Of a DNA stretch of 64,000 bases, positions 25,599 to 33,984 are shown one piece after another. The notes under the pieces were generated by a model. That model did not search any database. It was not told where the DNA came from and worked only from the letters and a program-made list of their open reading frames with translations. Both the position numbers and the translations under genes were made by a program. The stretch is from contig CAZIPC010000001.1 in NCBI GenBank assembly GCA_964541155.1, forward strand, positions 124,001 to 188,000, read 5' to 3'. This DNA comes from UBA4416 sp964541155 (GTDB taxonomy: Bacteria; Bacteroidota; Bacteroidia; B-17B0; Aurantibacillaceae). The first letter of the stretch is position 1; each line of letters opens with the position of its first letter.

Positions 25599-26513
25599 TT
25601 ATAATTTAGAATTAATAATTTTTTTTGTAGATGTTTTTTTACTAATTAAATAAACTCCGGTTATGATTAATGCAGCTGATAAAATTTTAATAAAAGTTAA
25701 TTCATCTTTTCCTAATACAACTGCGATGATGGTTGCCAAAAACGGTTGTAAATAAATATACATGCTTACTGTAGACGAACTTAATGTTTTTAATGCATAA
25801 GTATTCATTAAATAAACCAAAAAGGTAGTAGCAATTACTACAAAGGCCATAGCAAAAATAGTTTGTGAGTTTAGTATGCTCCATTTTACATCAAATAAAT
25901 GAGGTATGCCAATAGGACCAATGTATATTAATCCAAATAAAAAAATCCATTTCATAACCGTTACGGTTTGGTATTTTTGCATAAATGGTTTTGCCATCAC
26001 AACAAATATGGCCCATGATAATGAATTGGCTAAAGTCATGATATCTCCTACTATGGTATCGCTTCCTATAGAAAACCCTCCGTGCGATTTAAACAACAAA
26101 AGGGTTATAGCTCCAATAACTCCAAACGTTAATCCGGTGAGTTTTAATGTGGTAATTTTTTCTTTAAAAACAATAAGAGTAAAAATCATCACAGCAATAG
26201 GATTACTAACCATAATAATTGCAGAATTTATAGGTTTTGTTAAGCTTAATCCCCAAATAAAAAATACCTGATTAACGGCTACTCCAAATACAGCTAATAG
26301 CATTAATTTTTTTAAATCTCCTTTTTCTATGGCTTGGGGCTTGGTTACTAAAGAAAGTAGCCAAAATAATATACAAGCCCCTGCAATTCTCATCATTACT
26401 AATCCTAGCGGATTAATATAGGTGGGCATTAAATCTTTGGCAATAGAATAATTAAGTGCATAAATAACTTGAGCTATAAATAACGAAATATGAGCTTTAA
26501 AAGATGAATTCAT
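25599..26513 (-). CDS. EamA/DMT-family transporter
   Basis: A 304-residue inner-membrane protein with ten predicted helices made of two EamA repeats (about 8-140 and 150-290), typical of drug/metabolite exporters. Hallmarks are ALNYSIAKDLMP near the N-terminus, SNPIAVMIFTLIVFKEKIT closing the first repeat, and PFLATIIAVVLGKDELT in the second. Substrates of such proteins (amino acids, nucleotide-related metabolites, drugs) cannot be predicted here. It is divergent from the binding-protein gene. A TAaaTTTG box on its strand lies at 26542-26549, 28 bases before the ATG. Confidence 0.88.
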   Translation of the reverse strand: MNSSFKAHISLFIAQVIYALNYSIAKDLMPTYINPLGLVMMRIAGACILFWLLSLVTKPQAIEKGDLKKLMLLAVFGVAVNQVFFIWGLSLTKPINSAIIMVSNPIAVMIFTLIVFKEKITTLKLTGLTFGVIGAITLLLFKSHGGFSIGSDTIVGDIMTLANSLSWAIFVVMAKPFMQKYQTVTVMKWIFLFGLIYIGPIGIPHLFDVKWSILNSQTIFAMAFVVIATTFLVYLMNTYALKTLSSSTVSMYIYLQPFLATIIAVVLGKDELTFIKILSAALIITGVYLISKKTSTKKIINSKL

Positions 26514-26541
26514 TTTGATAGCAAATATGCAGTATTATTCT

Positions 26542-26549
26542 CAAATTTA
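26542..26549 (-). promoter_or_regulatory. -7 promoter element of the EamA transporter gene
   Basis: An exact TAnnTTTG (TAaaTTTG) on the minus strand, just before the chosen start of the divergent binding-protein gene. Confidence 0.45.
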
Positions 26550-26553
26550 TAGC

Positions 26554-27324
26554 ATGATTTTTATCGACCAATTAAATAATACCATTGAGTTAGTAAATTA
26601 TCCTAAACGAATTATTTCTTTAGTGCCCTCTCAATCCGAATTATTATGGGATTTAGGTTTAAGAGAGGAGTTAGTTGGTGTTACAAAATTTTGTATTCAT
26701 CCCAGGCAATTGCTTGAAGTAACTACAGTAATTGGTGGTACTAAAAATTTAAACATTCAAAAAATAAGAAGTTTAAATCCAGATTTAATTATTGGCAATA
26801 AAGAAGAAAATGATAAAGAGCAAATTACAACTCTACAAAAAGAATTTAATGTTTGGATGAGTGATATTTACAATTTAAATGATGCTTTAAATATGATTGT
26901 AATGTTGGGGGATGTAGTTAATAAACAACAAGCTTCTTTAAAATTAAAACAACGTATTCAAGATTCTTTTTTGCAGCTTACCACATTAAATAAAACAGTG
27001 CTATATCTTATTTGGAATAACCCCTATATGGCAGCAGGAAAAAACACTTTTATTGATGCTATGATACAGCAAATGGGATTAGAAAATAGTATTAAAAACG
27101 ATCGATACCCACAATTAAACATTGAACAAATTATACATTTAAACCCTGATGTTATTTTTTTGTCATCTGAGCCTTATCCATTTAAACAACTACATATTGC
27201 CGAACTTAAACAACATGTGCCAAATGCTACTATATTATTGGTAGATGGCGAATTATTTAGTTGGTACGGTAGCCGATTAACTAAAAGTGTTACTTATTTT
27301 AATACGTTACTAAAATTAATTTAA
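26554..27324 (+). CDS. BtuF/helical-backbone type metal- or corrinoid-binding protein without a signal peptide
   Basis: A 256-residue protein of the class III periplasmic-binding fold (BtuF/FhuD type). The N-lobe opens with YPKRIISLVPSQSELLWDLG, followed by ELVGVTKFCIHP, LNPDLIIGNKEEN, and a backbone helix. The C-lobe has LNPDVIFLSSEPYPF. The start chosen is the ATG at 26554 (MIFIDQLNNTIEL), which matches the compact N-terminus of such proteins; upstream ATGs at 26515 and 26527 add no signal peptide. It therefore looks cytosolic, or is exported by an unusual route. It lies about 2 kb from the cobalamin riboswitch, which favours a corrinoid ligand, but no permease or ATPase gene is nearby. Confidence 0.72.
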   Translation: MIFIDQLNNTIELVNYPKRIISLVPSQSELLWDLGLREELVGVTKFCIHPRQLLEVTTVIGGTKNLNIQKIRSLNPDLIIGNKEENDKEQITTLQKEFNVWMSDIYNLNDALNMIVMLGDVVNKQQASLKLKQRIQDSFLQLTTLNKTVLYLIWNNPYMAAGKNTFIDAMIQQMGLENSIKNDRYPQLNIEQIIHLNPDVIFLSSEPYPFKQLHIAELKQHVPNATILLVDGELFSWYGSRLTKSVTYFNTLLKLI

Positions 27325-27346
27325 GGAATTGTAAATAATGTAGTAT

Positions 27347-28393
27347 CTATTTATACGTAGGTCTATTAAAACTATTACCAATAGATTTACCATAACCAGG
27401 ACTTGTGTTAAAGCGTAAGCTAAATTCAAGTCCACCGCTGTTTTTTGAAGCCACGGCTAAGTCAGAAATATTATAATCATAACTTACACAAAATGCATAT
27501 TTATCGTATTGAAATAAAAAGGTTGGTATTACAGCATCTTTTACTCTATAATAGGCTCCTAACGCTACCGCACAAGGTTTTTTAGCGCCAGTGTGTACAG
27601 ATTGGTCTTGAATAATATATTTAAACATACATCCTACATTGGTTTCTTTATTTGGGCCTTGTGAAGTATATAGTAAACTAGGGGCAATTGTCATGCTGCT
27701 ATTTTTTATACCAATATCAAAATTTGTATGAAATACAATTTTCATAAATTGATTATCGCTACTTTTTATATAATAAGAATAGTTTGGCTTATTGTAATGA
27801 AATGCCGCAAAGCCAATATCAAATTTGGTACCGTCTTGGGCACTGATATACCTTTCGCTTTTTGCATAATGAAAAACAACACCAGCACCTAAATCAGCTT
27901 GTATTAATGAATTACTAGGTATTGTTTCGCCAGATGCCATTGAAGCATCGTAACTATAGCCATTATATTGGCTTTCCCACTTTAAATTAGCAGGATTAAT
28001 AGTTTTATGATTAACTCCGGCACTTAATCCTCCTGATAATTTAGAAAATTCACCAGTTTTTACAACAGCATTAAATCCTAAATTAACTAATAATGTTCCT
28101 AAACCACCGTCGCCAGCTTTATCATTATATGCACTTAACGACATGCCAGTGTATGCTTTTTTTAGTTTTAAATGCTTTAAAGCATGCTCTACACTAATGC
28201 CATATGTTTTATATGGTGTAGATACATTTGCCCATTGGTCTTTGTAGTTTACAATAACTCTGTTATCAAACGCGGTGCAACTCATGGCAGGATTTAATAA
28301 AACTGGCGTTTCATTAAATTGCGAAAAATGAATGTCTTGCGCTTTATTTAAAAAAGGTATGATAATAATGCTTGCTACTATTAATTTTTTCAT
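27347..28393 (-). CDS. PorP/SprF-family T9SS outer-membrane protein
   Basis: A 348-residue outer-membrane beta-barrel of the PorP/SprF family, helpers for type B sorting-domain cargo of the type IX secretion system. There is a signal peptide of about 18 residues (ending LNKAQ). The family opening DIHFSQFNETPVLLNPAMSC is at about 20-39, with DNRVIVNYKDQWANV and the typical SGGLSAGVNHKTIN strands. Stop is TAG. It lies 34 bases downstream of the large type B adhesin gene, the usual partner arrangement, and is probably cotranscribed with it. Confidence 0.9.
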   Translation of the reverse strand: MKKLIVASIIIIPFLNKAQDIHFSQFNETPVLLNPAMSCTAFDNRVIVNYKDQWANVSTPYKTYGISVEHALKHLKLKKAYTGMSLSAYNDKAGDGGLGTLLVNLGFNAVVKTGEFSKLSGGLSAGVNHKTINPANLKWESQYNGYSYDASMASGETIPSNSLIQADLGAGVVFHYAKSERYISAQDGTKFDIGFAAFHYNKPNYSYYIKSSDNQFMKIVFHTNFDIGIKNSSMTIAPSLLYTSQGPNKETNVGCMFKYIIQDQSVHTGAKKPCAVALGAYYRVKDAVIPTFLFQYDKYAFCVSYDYNISDLAVASKNSGGLEFSLRFNTSPGYGKSIGNSFNRPTYK

Positions 28394-28427
28394 GTTTAGT
28401 GTGTGTTGTTTTAAGAAAAATAAGATA

Positions 28428-31289
28428 CTATCTTAAAAGCGTAATATTTCCTTTTATATCAAATGTTTTACCGTCAATTAAATTACCATTGGCTTTATAC
28501 ATAAATACGCCAGTATTCAATTTTTCTCCTTTGTATGTTCCATCCCAATTTTCTGTTAAAGAGCTAGTTTCAAATACTTTTTCTCCAAGTCTATTAAAAA
28601 TTTGCATATTAAAATTTGTGATACATCGTCCATGAATATTTAAAAAATCATTTAACCCATCGTTGTTTGGCGAAAATGCTGTTGGTACAAACACAGCCCC
28701 ACAGTTTATATCCACCATAACTGTAACAGTGTCTTGATCTTGACAATATTGAGTATTAGAGGCGATAACAATGTATTGAGTGGTATTTGCTGGATAAACA
28801 ACTGTGTTTGAGCAGGTAGGGCAGGCAATAGATCCATTAATATTAGGTGACCAATTATAACTTAATGCCCCGCTGGCATGGATAATTGTATGTTCTCCTA
28901 TATTAATTGAAGTGTCTCCAGATACAACTAAATTTGGAGTATCAAATACTTTAATAAAATTATTTTTAACAGCTGTATCAGCTCCACAACCGTTAGATGC
29001 TATCATCGCAACAGTGTAAGCCCCAGCAGATGAATAACATGTTTGCGGACTTGCTTGTGAAGATAAAGGAGGGTTACCACCTATAAATAACCATTGGTAC
29101 GAAAACGGACCAACACCAGTTGTTGTTGAGCTAAATGTAACACAACCACCAGTGCAAATTGTATCATTACTAGTTGTAATAAAGTTAGCAGATGGGGGAG
29201 TTTGAACTAAAATTTGAATTGTTTTTGTACCTACACATACACCATTTGATACAATAACTGAATACGCTACTGTTGATGTAGTTGTGGGAAGAGCAACAAT
29301 ACTTGCTCCGTTATTTCCGCCTTGAATTGCAGATACAGGTTGCCATGTATAAGTTAAACCACCGCTAACAGGCGCAGCATTTATTGTAATTGATTGAGAA
29401 AGACAAGTTGTAGGGCTACTAGCTGTTAATGTTGGATTAATAGCTGGCGAAACACTAATAGTAATAACGCCAGGAATAGCGTTACAACCTAGCGCTGTTG
29501 TACCTGATATGGTGTAGGATGTTGTGGTTACAGGATTTACAACCAAGGTTGAATTATTTGTAAAGCCAGGATTCCATGTATATGTATTAGCTCCGGTTGC
29601 AGAAAGTGTAGTAGTAGAACCTGCACATATAAATGTGTTTGTGGCGCTTGCATTGATGTTATTATTAGGGGCTACGGTAATAGATATTGTTTGTGTATTA
29701 GAACAACCACTTGTTGTTCCTGTAACCGAATAAATAGATGTACTTGTTGGGGTAAGTGATACTGTTGATCCAGTAGTAGAGCTTAGTCCTGTTGAAGGTG
29801 CCCAGTTATAAGTTGTAGCACCACCACCAGTTAAAACAATAGCAGGAGAACCTATACAATACAATGAAGAGCTAGCCGATAAGGATGTATTAACAATAGT
29901 CACATTTACTTGAGCCGTTGAGGCATTAGCACAAGCACCATTAATTCCAACAACCGAGTAGGTTGTATTAGATGTTGGACTAACCGTAATAGAAGCCCCG
30001 GTTGATGCTCCAGGAAACCACGTATAACTTGTTGCTCCAGTAGCCGAAAGGGTTGAATTAGATCCAAGGCAAATAGTAGTATTACTTGGTGTAATATTTA
30101 TTGTAAAATTTGGAGATACACTAACCGTTGCTACAGCAGCTGTTGTACAAGCGCCTGTTCCTGATAATACAGTGTATGTGGTAGTGGTGTTTGGCGATAT
30201 AGTAACTAGTGCTGTAGGTGATGGGTTAGTTCCAGAACTTGCTGTCCAACTAAATGGACCACTTCCTGTAGCACTTAAATTTACTGGTAAACCATTACAA
30301 ATAACTGTAGAACTTGGTGTTACGGATACATTTGGTACAGTTGTTAAAGACACTGTTGCAACTGCAGTAGCCGTACAACTTCCAGTACCAGATAAAACGG
30401 TATATGTAGTAGTACTTGTAGGGGAAACAGTTACATTGGCAGTAGCAGAAGGATTTGAACCACTGCTGGCTGTCCAGTTAAATGGTCCTGAGCCTGAAGT
30501 TGATAAAGAAACCGTTTGACCTGCACAAATAGTTGTAGCTGTTGGTGTTATAGTAATAGTTGGAGCTGTAACAATAGCAACAGTTGCTATGGCTGTAGCC
30601 GTGCAGCTACCTGTACCAGTTAATACAGTATAAGTTGTAGTAACTGTAGGAGAAACAACAACAGTAGCAGTTGATGTAGGGTTTGGTCCATTACTAGCAG
30701 TCCAAATAAAAGGAGCAAAACCAGTTGTAACAAGTGTTTTGGTTTGCCCAGCACAAATTGCAGAAACAGAAGGTGTAATACTTATAGAAGTTGTATTAGA
30801 AACCATAACGATAGCTATTGCTGATGTGGTACAAGTTCCAACTCCAGCTTTTACTGTATAAGTTGTAGTTTGAATAGGAGATACATTTACGTTGGCTATG
30901 GCATATGGATAAACACCACTACTGGCAACCCAGTTAAAAGGTCCAGGTCCACTAGCCGAAAGAGCGGCAGTTTGCCCAGCACAAATAGTTGTTAATGTTG
31001 GTGTAACTGCCACTGTAGGAACAGGAATAACGCTTACTGTTAAAGCACCTAAAACAGTGGTAGTAGTTCCAACTCCTTGAATAATAGTGTAAGTTGTGGT
31101 AACAGAGGGAGATGCCACAACAACAGATCCTGAAGAAGAACTAAGACCAATAGGGGGAGTCCAAGTATAATTTCCAGTTCCAGATGGTGCGGTTAAGGTT
31201 GTGCTTTGCCCAGCGCATATAGAAACGGTTTGTCCAAAAAACTTGGATGTAAATAAAATTAATAAAGAAAATAAATATATTTTTTTCAT
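28428..31289 (-). CDS. Large repetitive T9SS type B cargo protein (adhesin-like)
   Basis: A 953-residue secreted surface protein. It has a signal peptide (about 1-20) and then six Ig-like repeats of about 76 residues starting at residues 24, 102, 178, 254, 330 and 406. Each repeat has an IC-x-G entry, a G-x-W/F-x-W core, TTTYTV and a second Cys near GTG-x-C, so one disulfide per repeat is likely. More diverged repeats follow, then a PKD-like domain (about 690-790). The end is a type B gliding-motility-associated sorting domain, with VPTAFSPNNDGLNDFLNIHG, IFNRLGEKVFET and WDGTYKGEKLNTGVFMY. It is rich in Thr and Ser. Probably an adhesin exported by T9SS with the PorP/SprF partner. Confidence 0.88.
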   Translation of the reverse strand: MKKIYLFSLLILFTSKFFGQTVSICAGQSTTLTAPSGTGNYTWTPPIGLSSSSGSVVVASPSVTTTYTIIQGVGTTTTVLGALTVSVIPVPTVAVTPTLTTICAGQTAALSASGPGPFNWVASSGVYPYAIANVNVSPIQTTTYTVKAGVGTCTTSAIAIVMVSNTTSISITPSVSAICAGQTKTLVTTGFAPFIWTASNGPNPTSTATVVVSPTVTTTYTVLTGTGSCTATAIATVAIVTAPTITITPTATTICAGQTVSLSTSGSGPFNWTASSGSNPSATANVTVSPTSTTTYTVLSGTGSCTATAVATVSLTTVPNVSVTPSSTVICNGLPVNLSATGSGPFSWTASSGTNPSPTALVTISPNTTTTYTVLSGTGACTTAAVATVSVSPNFTINITPSNTTICLGSNSTLSATGATSYTWFPGASTGASITVSPTSNTTYSVVGINGACANASTAQVNVTIVNTSLSASSSLYCIGSPAIVLTGGGATTYNWAPSTGLSSTTGSTVSLTPTSTSIYSVTGTTSGCSNTQTISITVAPNNNINASATNTFICAGSTTTLSATGANTYTWNPGFTNNSTLVVNPVTTTSYTISGTTALGCNAIPGVITISVSPAINPTLTASSPTTCLSQSITINAAPVSGGLTYTWQPVSAIQGGNNGASIVALPTTTSTVAYSVIVSNGVCVGTKTIQILVQTPPSANFITTSNDTICTGGCVTFSSTTTGVGPFSYQWLFIGGNPPLSSQASPQTCYSSAGAYTVAMIASNGCGADTAVKNNFIKVFDTPNLVVSGDTSINIGEHTIIHASGALSYNWSPNINGSIACPTCSNTVVYPANTTQYIVIASNTQYCQDQDTVTVMVDINCGAVFVPTAFSPNNDGLNDFLNIHGRCITNFNMQIFNRLGEKVFETSSLTENWDGTYKGEKLNTGVFMYKANGNLIDGKTFDIKGNITLLR
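29990..31223 (-). repeat. Tandem 228-234-bp coding repeats in the T9SS adhesin gene
   Basis: The repeats encoding residues 24 to about 430 recur every 76-78 codons. The three copies at about 30070-30760 are the most alike in DNA as well as protein, which points to recent duplication or recombination. Copy number could vary between strains. Confidence 0.7.
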
Positions 31290-31347
31290 ATAAATTGTTA
31301 AGAAACAGTTATTACTTCATAAATATAAAAAAACAAGACTTATAGAA

Positions 31348-31355
31348 CAAATTTA
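31348..31355 (-). promoter_or_regulatory. -7 promoter element of the adhesin-PorP unit
   Basis: An exact TAnnTTTG (TAaaTTTG) on the minus strand, 58 bases before the adhesin ATG, in the 176-base gap to the divergent S1-domain gene. No -33 TTG is seen. Confidence 0.4.
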
Positions 31356-31465
31356 TTTTCCTTAATAATACGATTTCTAACTCGTTTTAAGTAAAAAGAG
31401 GTAAATCACTAAAATAAATACTGTTTAGCTTATTAATGTAGTATCTTCGTCAAAAATATGTAGCA

Positions 31466-32311
31466 ATGATTAGGTTAGGAAAAACAAATACATTAACTAT
31501 TTTACGCCAAACACCTCCTGGAATGTTTTTAGGCGATAATGAAAATGAAGTGGTTTTATTACCCAATAAATATATTGAGCCTGATTTTGAAGTTGGACAG
31601 CAAATTGATGTTTTTGTTTATAAAGATTCGGAAGATAGACTGATTGCCACACGCTTAAAACCATATGTAGAAGTGAATCATTTTGCTTATTTAAATGTTT
31701 CGGAAGTAAGCAGGGTAGGTGCTTTTTTAGATTGGGGTTTAGAAAAAGATTTATTTGTTCCTTTTAAAGAACAAAAATATAAAATGCTTGAGGGCAAAAG
31801 TTATGTGGTTTATATTTATATCGACGAGTTAACGGATCGTATAGTAGCTTCTAGTAAAATTAATAAATTTATAAGTAACGAAGTTTTAAAGGTTGAACAG
31901 GGACAAGAAGTTGATTTGTTAGTTTATAATGAAACGGATTTAGGGTTTACATGCATTATTAATGAAATGCATAAAGGCTTAATTTATCATAATGATATTT
32001 TTACTGATTTAGCAGTAGGAGATCAAGTAAAAGGATTTATAAAATTAATTAGAGAAGGTAATTTAATTGATTTAAGTTTACAAAACTTAGGGTTTAAGCA
32101 TGTTTTGTCTTCTACTGATAAAATTTTAGAATATTTACTAGCTCATGATGGTTATTTAGAATTAACAGATAAAAGTTCTCCAGATTTAATTGAACGAAGA
32201 TTTGATATGAGCAAAGCAACTTTTAAAAAATCAATTGGTGTATTATATCGTCAACGAAAGGTTACTTTGCATCCAGATGGTGTTAGGTTAGTAAATAATA
32301 TTGATCAATAA
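31466..32311 (+). CDS. CvfB/YitL-like S1-domain RNA-binding protein
   Basis: A 281-residue cytosolic protein of the CvfB family, which carries several S1 (OB-fold) domains and a C-terminal winged helix and influences RNA metabolism or virulence in Firmicutes. The opening LTILRQTPPGMFLGDNENEV (about 11-30) and the S1 region VSEVSRVGAFLDWGLEKDLF are diagnostic. A third S1 repeat has FTCIINEMHKGLIYHNDIF, and a winged helix lies at about 215-280 (MSKATFKKSIGVLYRQRKV). Its precise role in Bacteroidota is not known. It converges with a permease gene 8 bases away. Confidence 0.85.
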   Translation: MIRLGKTNTLTILRQTPPGMFLGDNENEVVLLPNKYIEPDFEVGQQIDVFVYKDSEDRLIATRLKPYVEVNHFAYLNVSEVSRVGAFLDWGLEKDLFVPFKEQKYKMLEGKSYVVYIYIDELTDRIVASSKINKFISNEVLKVEQGQEVDLLVYNETDLGFTCIINEMHKGLIYHNDIFTDLAVGDQVKGFIKLIREGNLIDLSLQNLGFKHVLSSTDKILEYLLAHDGYLELTDKSSPDLIERRFDMSKATFKKSIGVLYRQRKVTLHPDGVRLVNNIDQ

Positions 32312-32319
32312 CGATTTTT

Positions 32320-33543
32320 TTAATTTTTAGTATTAATCAAATCATTTTTTGTAAATAGTCTTATTGGATAAATAGCGGCAATAAATCCTATCAACAACAC
32401 TACACTAAATATCCAAATAAAGTCTTGAATTTTCATTTCAATGGGGTAATATGTAATTACAGATTGGTCGTCAAATGTTACAAAGTGAAATTGCTGTTGT
32501 AAAATGCAAATAATTAAACCAATTAATAGTCCTGTTAATGCACCAATAGTAGTTATTAATAAACCTTCTTTCATAAAAATAGTTCTAATAAATTTTTGAT
32601 TAGCGCCAAGGTTATATAGTGTTTTGATATCTTTCTTTTTTTCTATGATTAACATAGTTAATGCTCCAATTATATTAAATGTGGCAATAATCAGTATAAA
32701 TACAAGAATTAAAAAAGTCCAAAGTTTTTCTGTTTCAAGTGTTTTAAATAATATGTCATTGAGTTGAAATCTGGTTTTTACTGTGTAATTTTTTCCTAAT
32801 AATAATTGTATTTCATTTTGAATTATTTTTAAATCACTATGATTTTTAACACTAATTTCGATAGAAGAAAAAGATTCAGAACAATTAAATAATTGTTGAG
32901 CAGCTTTTAAATCTATTAATACATATTTAAAATCAAAGTCATCATTTAACGAAAAAATACCAGCGGGTGTGATAGATAATTTATTAAATGCATCCTCTGG
33001 ATTTAAACTTTCTGTTTTGCCTCTTATAGGGGCATAAATAGATATTGGAGAAACAAAGTCGTTTACATTGATATCGAGTTGATAGGCAACTCCTCTTCCA
33101 AATACACCGTAATATTGAGTATTGTAAAACAATTGATATTTTCCTTCTTTTATTACTGTATCAAAACGTGTAATATTTTTAAAATCTTCATCAACACCTT
33201 TTATAGTTATAATTGCCTGCTTGTCTTCTAATTTTATTAATGCATTTTCTTCAATAGAATAGGATATTGTATTAATTCCATTAATGGATTTAAGTTTTGA
33301 TTCGATGGTTTTTTTTTCGGAAATATATTTTTGATTAGTTGCTGTTATTTTTAAATCAGGTTCTAAAGCATGATATAAGTTAGCAACTACAGATGTTAAC
33401 CCATTCATAGCAGACAAAATAATAATTAACGCCGCTGTAGTAATAGAAATAGCGATTATGCTGATCCATGAAATGATATTAATAGCATTGTTTGATTTTT
33501 TTGAAACCAAATATCGTTTAGCTATAAAAAAAGATAAATTCAA
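32320..33543 (-). CDS. LolC/LolE-type lipoprotein-releasing ABC permease
   Basis: A 407-residue inner-membrane protein of the MacB/FtsX-like permease group, with one N-terminal helix (about 20-45), a large periplasmic domain (about 46-270) and three C-terminal helices (about 275-300, 320-345 and 370-395). The opening FIAKRYLVSKKSNNAINIIS is that of LolC/E proteins, which extract lipoproteins from the inner membrane. No ATPase gene (LolD) is adjacent. The start is TTG at 33543: it gives the family N-terminus and no in-frame ATG lies nearby. RbfA is encoded 47 bases upstream. Confidence 0.82.
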   Translation of the reverse strand: MNLSFFIAKRYLVSKKSNNAINIISWISIIAISITTAALIIILSAMNGLTSVVANLYHALEPDLKITATNQKYISEKKTIESKLKSINGINTISYSIEENALIKLEDKQAIITIKGVDEDFKNITRFDTVIKEGKYQLFYNTQYYGVFGRGVAYQLDINVNDFVSPISIYAPIRGKTESLNPEDAFNKLSITPAGIFSLNDDFDFKYVLIDLKAAQQLFNCSESFSSIEISVKNHSDLKIIQNEIQLLLGKNYTVKTRFQLNDILFKTLETEKLWTFLILVFILIIATFNIIGALTMLIIEKKKDIKTLYNLGANQKFIRTIFMKEGLLITTIGALTGLLIGLIICILQQQFHFVTFDDQSVITYYPIEMKIQDFIWIFSVVLLIGFIAAIYPIRLFTKNDLINTKN

Positions 33544-33590
33544 ATTAACGATGTTTTATAAAATTTAAAACTTTTAATTTTAAATTTTTG

Positions 33591-33935
33591 CTAAATAGGT
33601 TTGTTAAATAGAGCATTGATTTTTTCGGCGTAGTCGTATGAGTCATCAATAAAAAAATTTAATTCAGGAATAATACGAACTTGTTTTCCTATGCTGTTTC
33701 CTAGTATTTTTCTAATGTGTTGTTTTTGGTCGTTAATAATTTTAAAAATTGAATTAACGTCTTTTGTAGCCATAATACTAACATATATTTTTGCCGAACT
33801 TAAATCAGAACTAACTCGAACAATTGTAACTGTAATAAATCCGTTATCAAATAAGTTTTTTGAATTAGCCCTAAATATTTCAGCTAATTCTTTTTGTAAT
33901 AATTTAGCAACTTTACTTTGTCTTACGCTTTCCAT
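33591..33935 (-). CDS. rbfA: Ribosome-binding factor A
   Basis: A 114-residue KH-fold factor that aids 16S rRNA 5'-end maturation of the 30S subunit. It has the normal opening RQSKVAKLLQKELAEIF, the core VSSDLSSAKIYVSIM and the ending IPELNFFIDDSYDYAEKINALF. Stop is TAG. In many Bacteroidota rbfA adjoins the LolC/E-type gene, as here. Confidence 0.93.
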   Translation of the reverse strand: MESVRQSKVAKLLQKELAEIFRANSKNLFDNGFITVTIVRVSSDLSSAKIYVSIMATKDVNSIFKIINDQKQHIRKILGNSIGKQVRIIPELNFFIDDSYDYAEKINALFNKPI

Positions 33936-33984
33936 GCTGTAAATGTAGTTATTTAGATTTATTTTTTTGAAATATTAACAGGTA

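Noticed and set aside
30172..30519. Open frame of 115 codons on the plus strand inside the adhesin gene
   Set aside because: It is the antisense of the low-complexity Thr/Val-rich repeats, which keeps stop codons out of several frames. No start context or signal.
32301..32340. Possible hairpin between the S1-domain gene and the permease gene
   Set aside because: The 10-bp arms have a mismatch and a 20-base loop without a clear T run; too weak to call a terminator.
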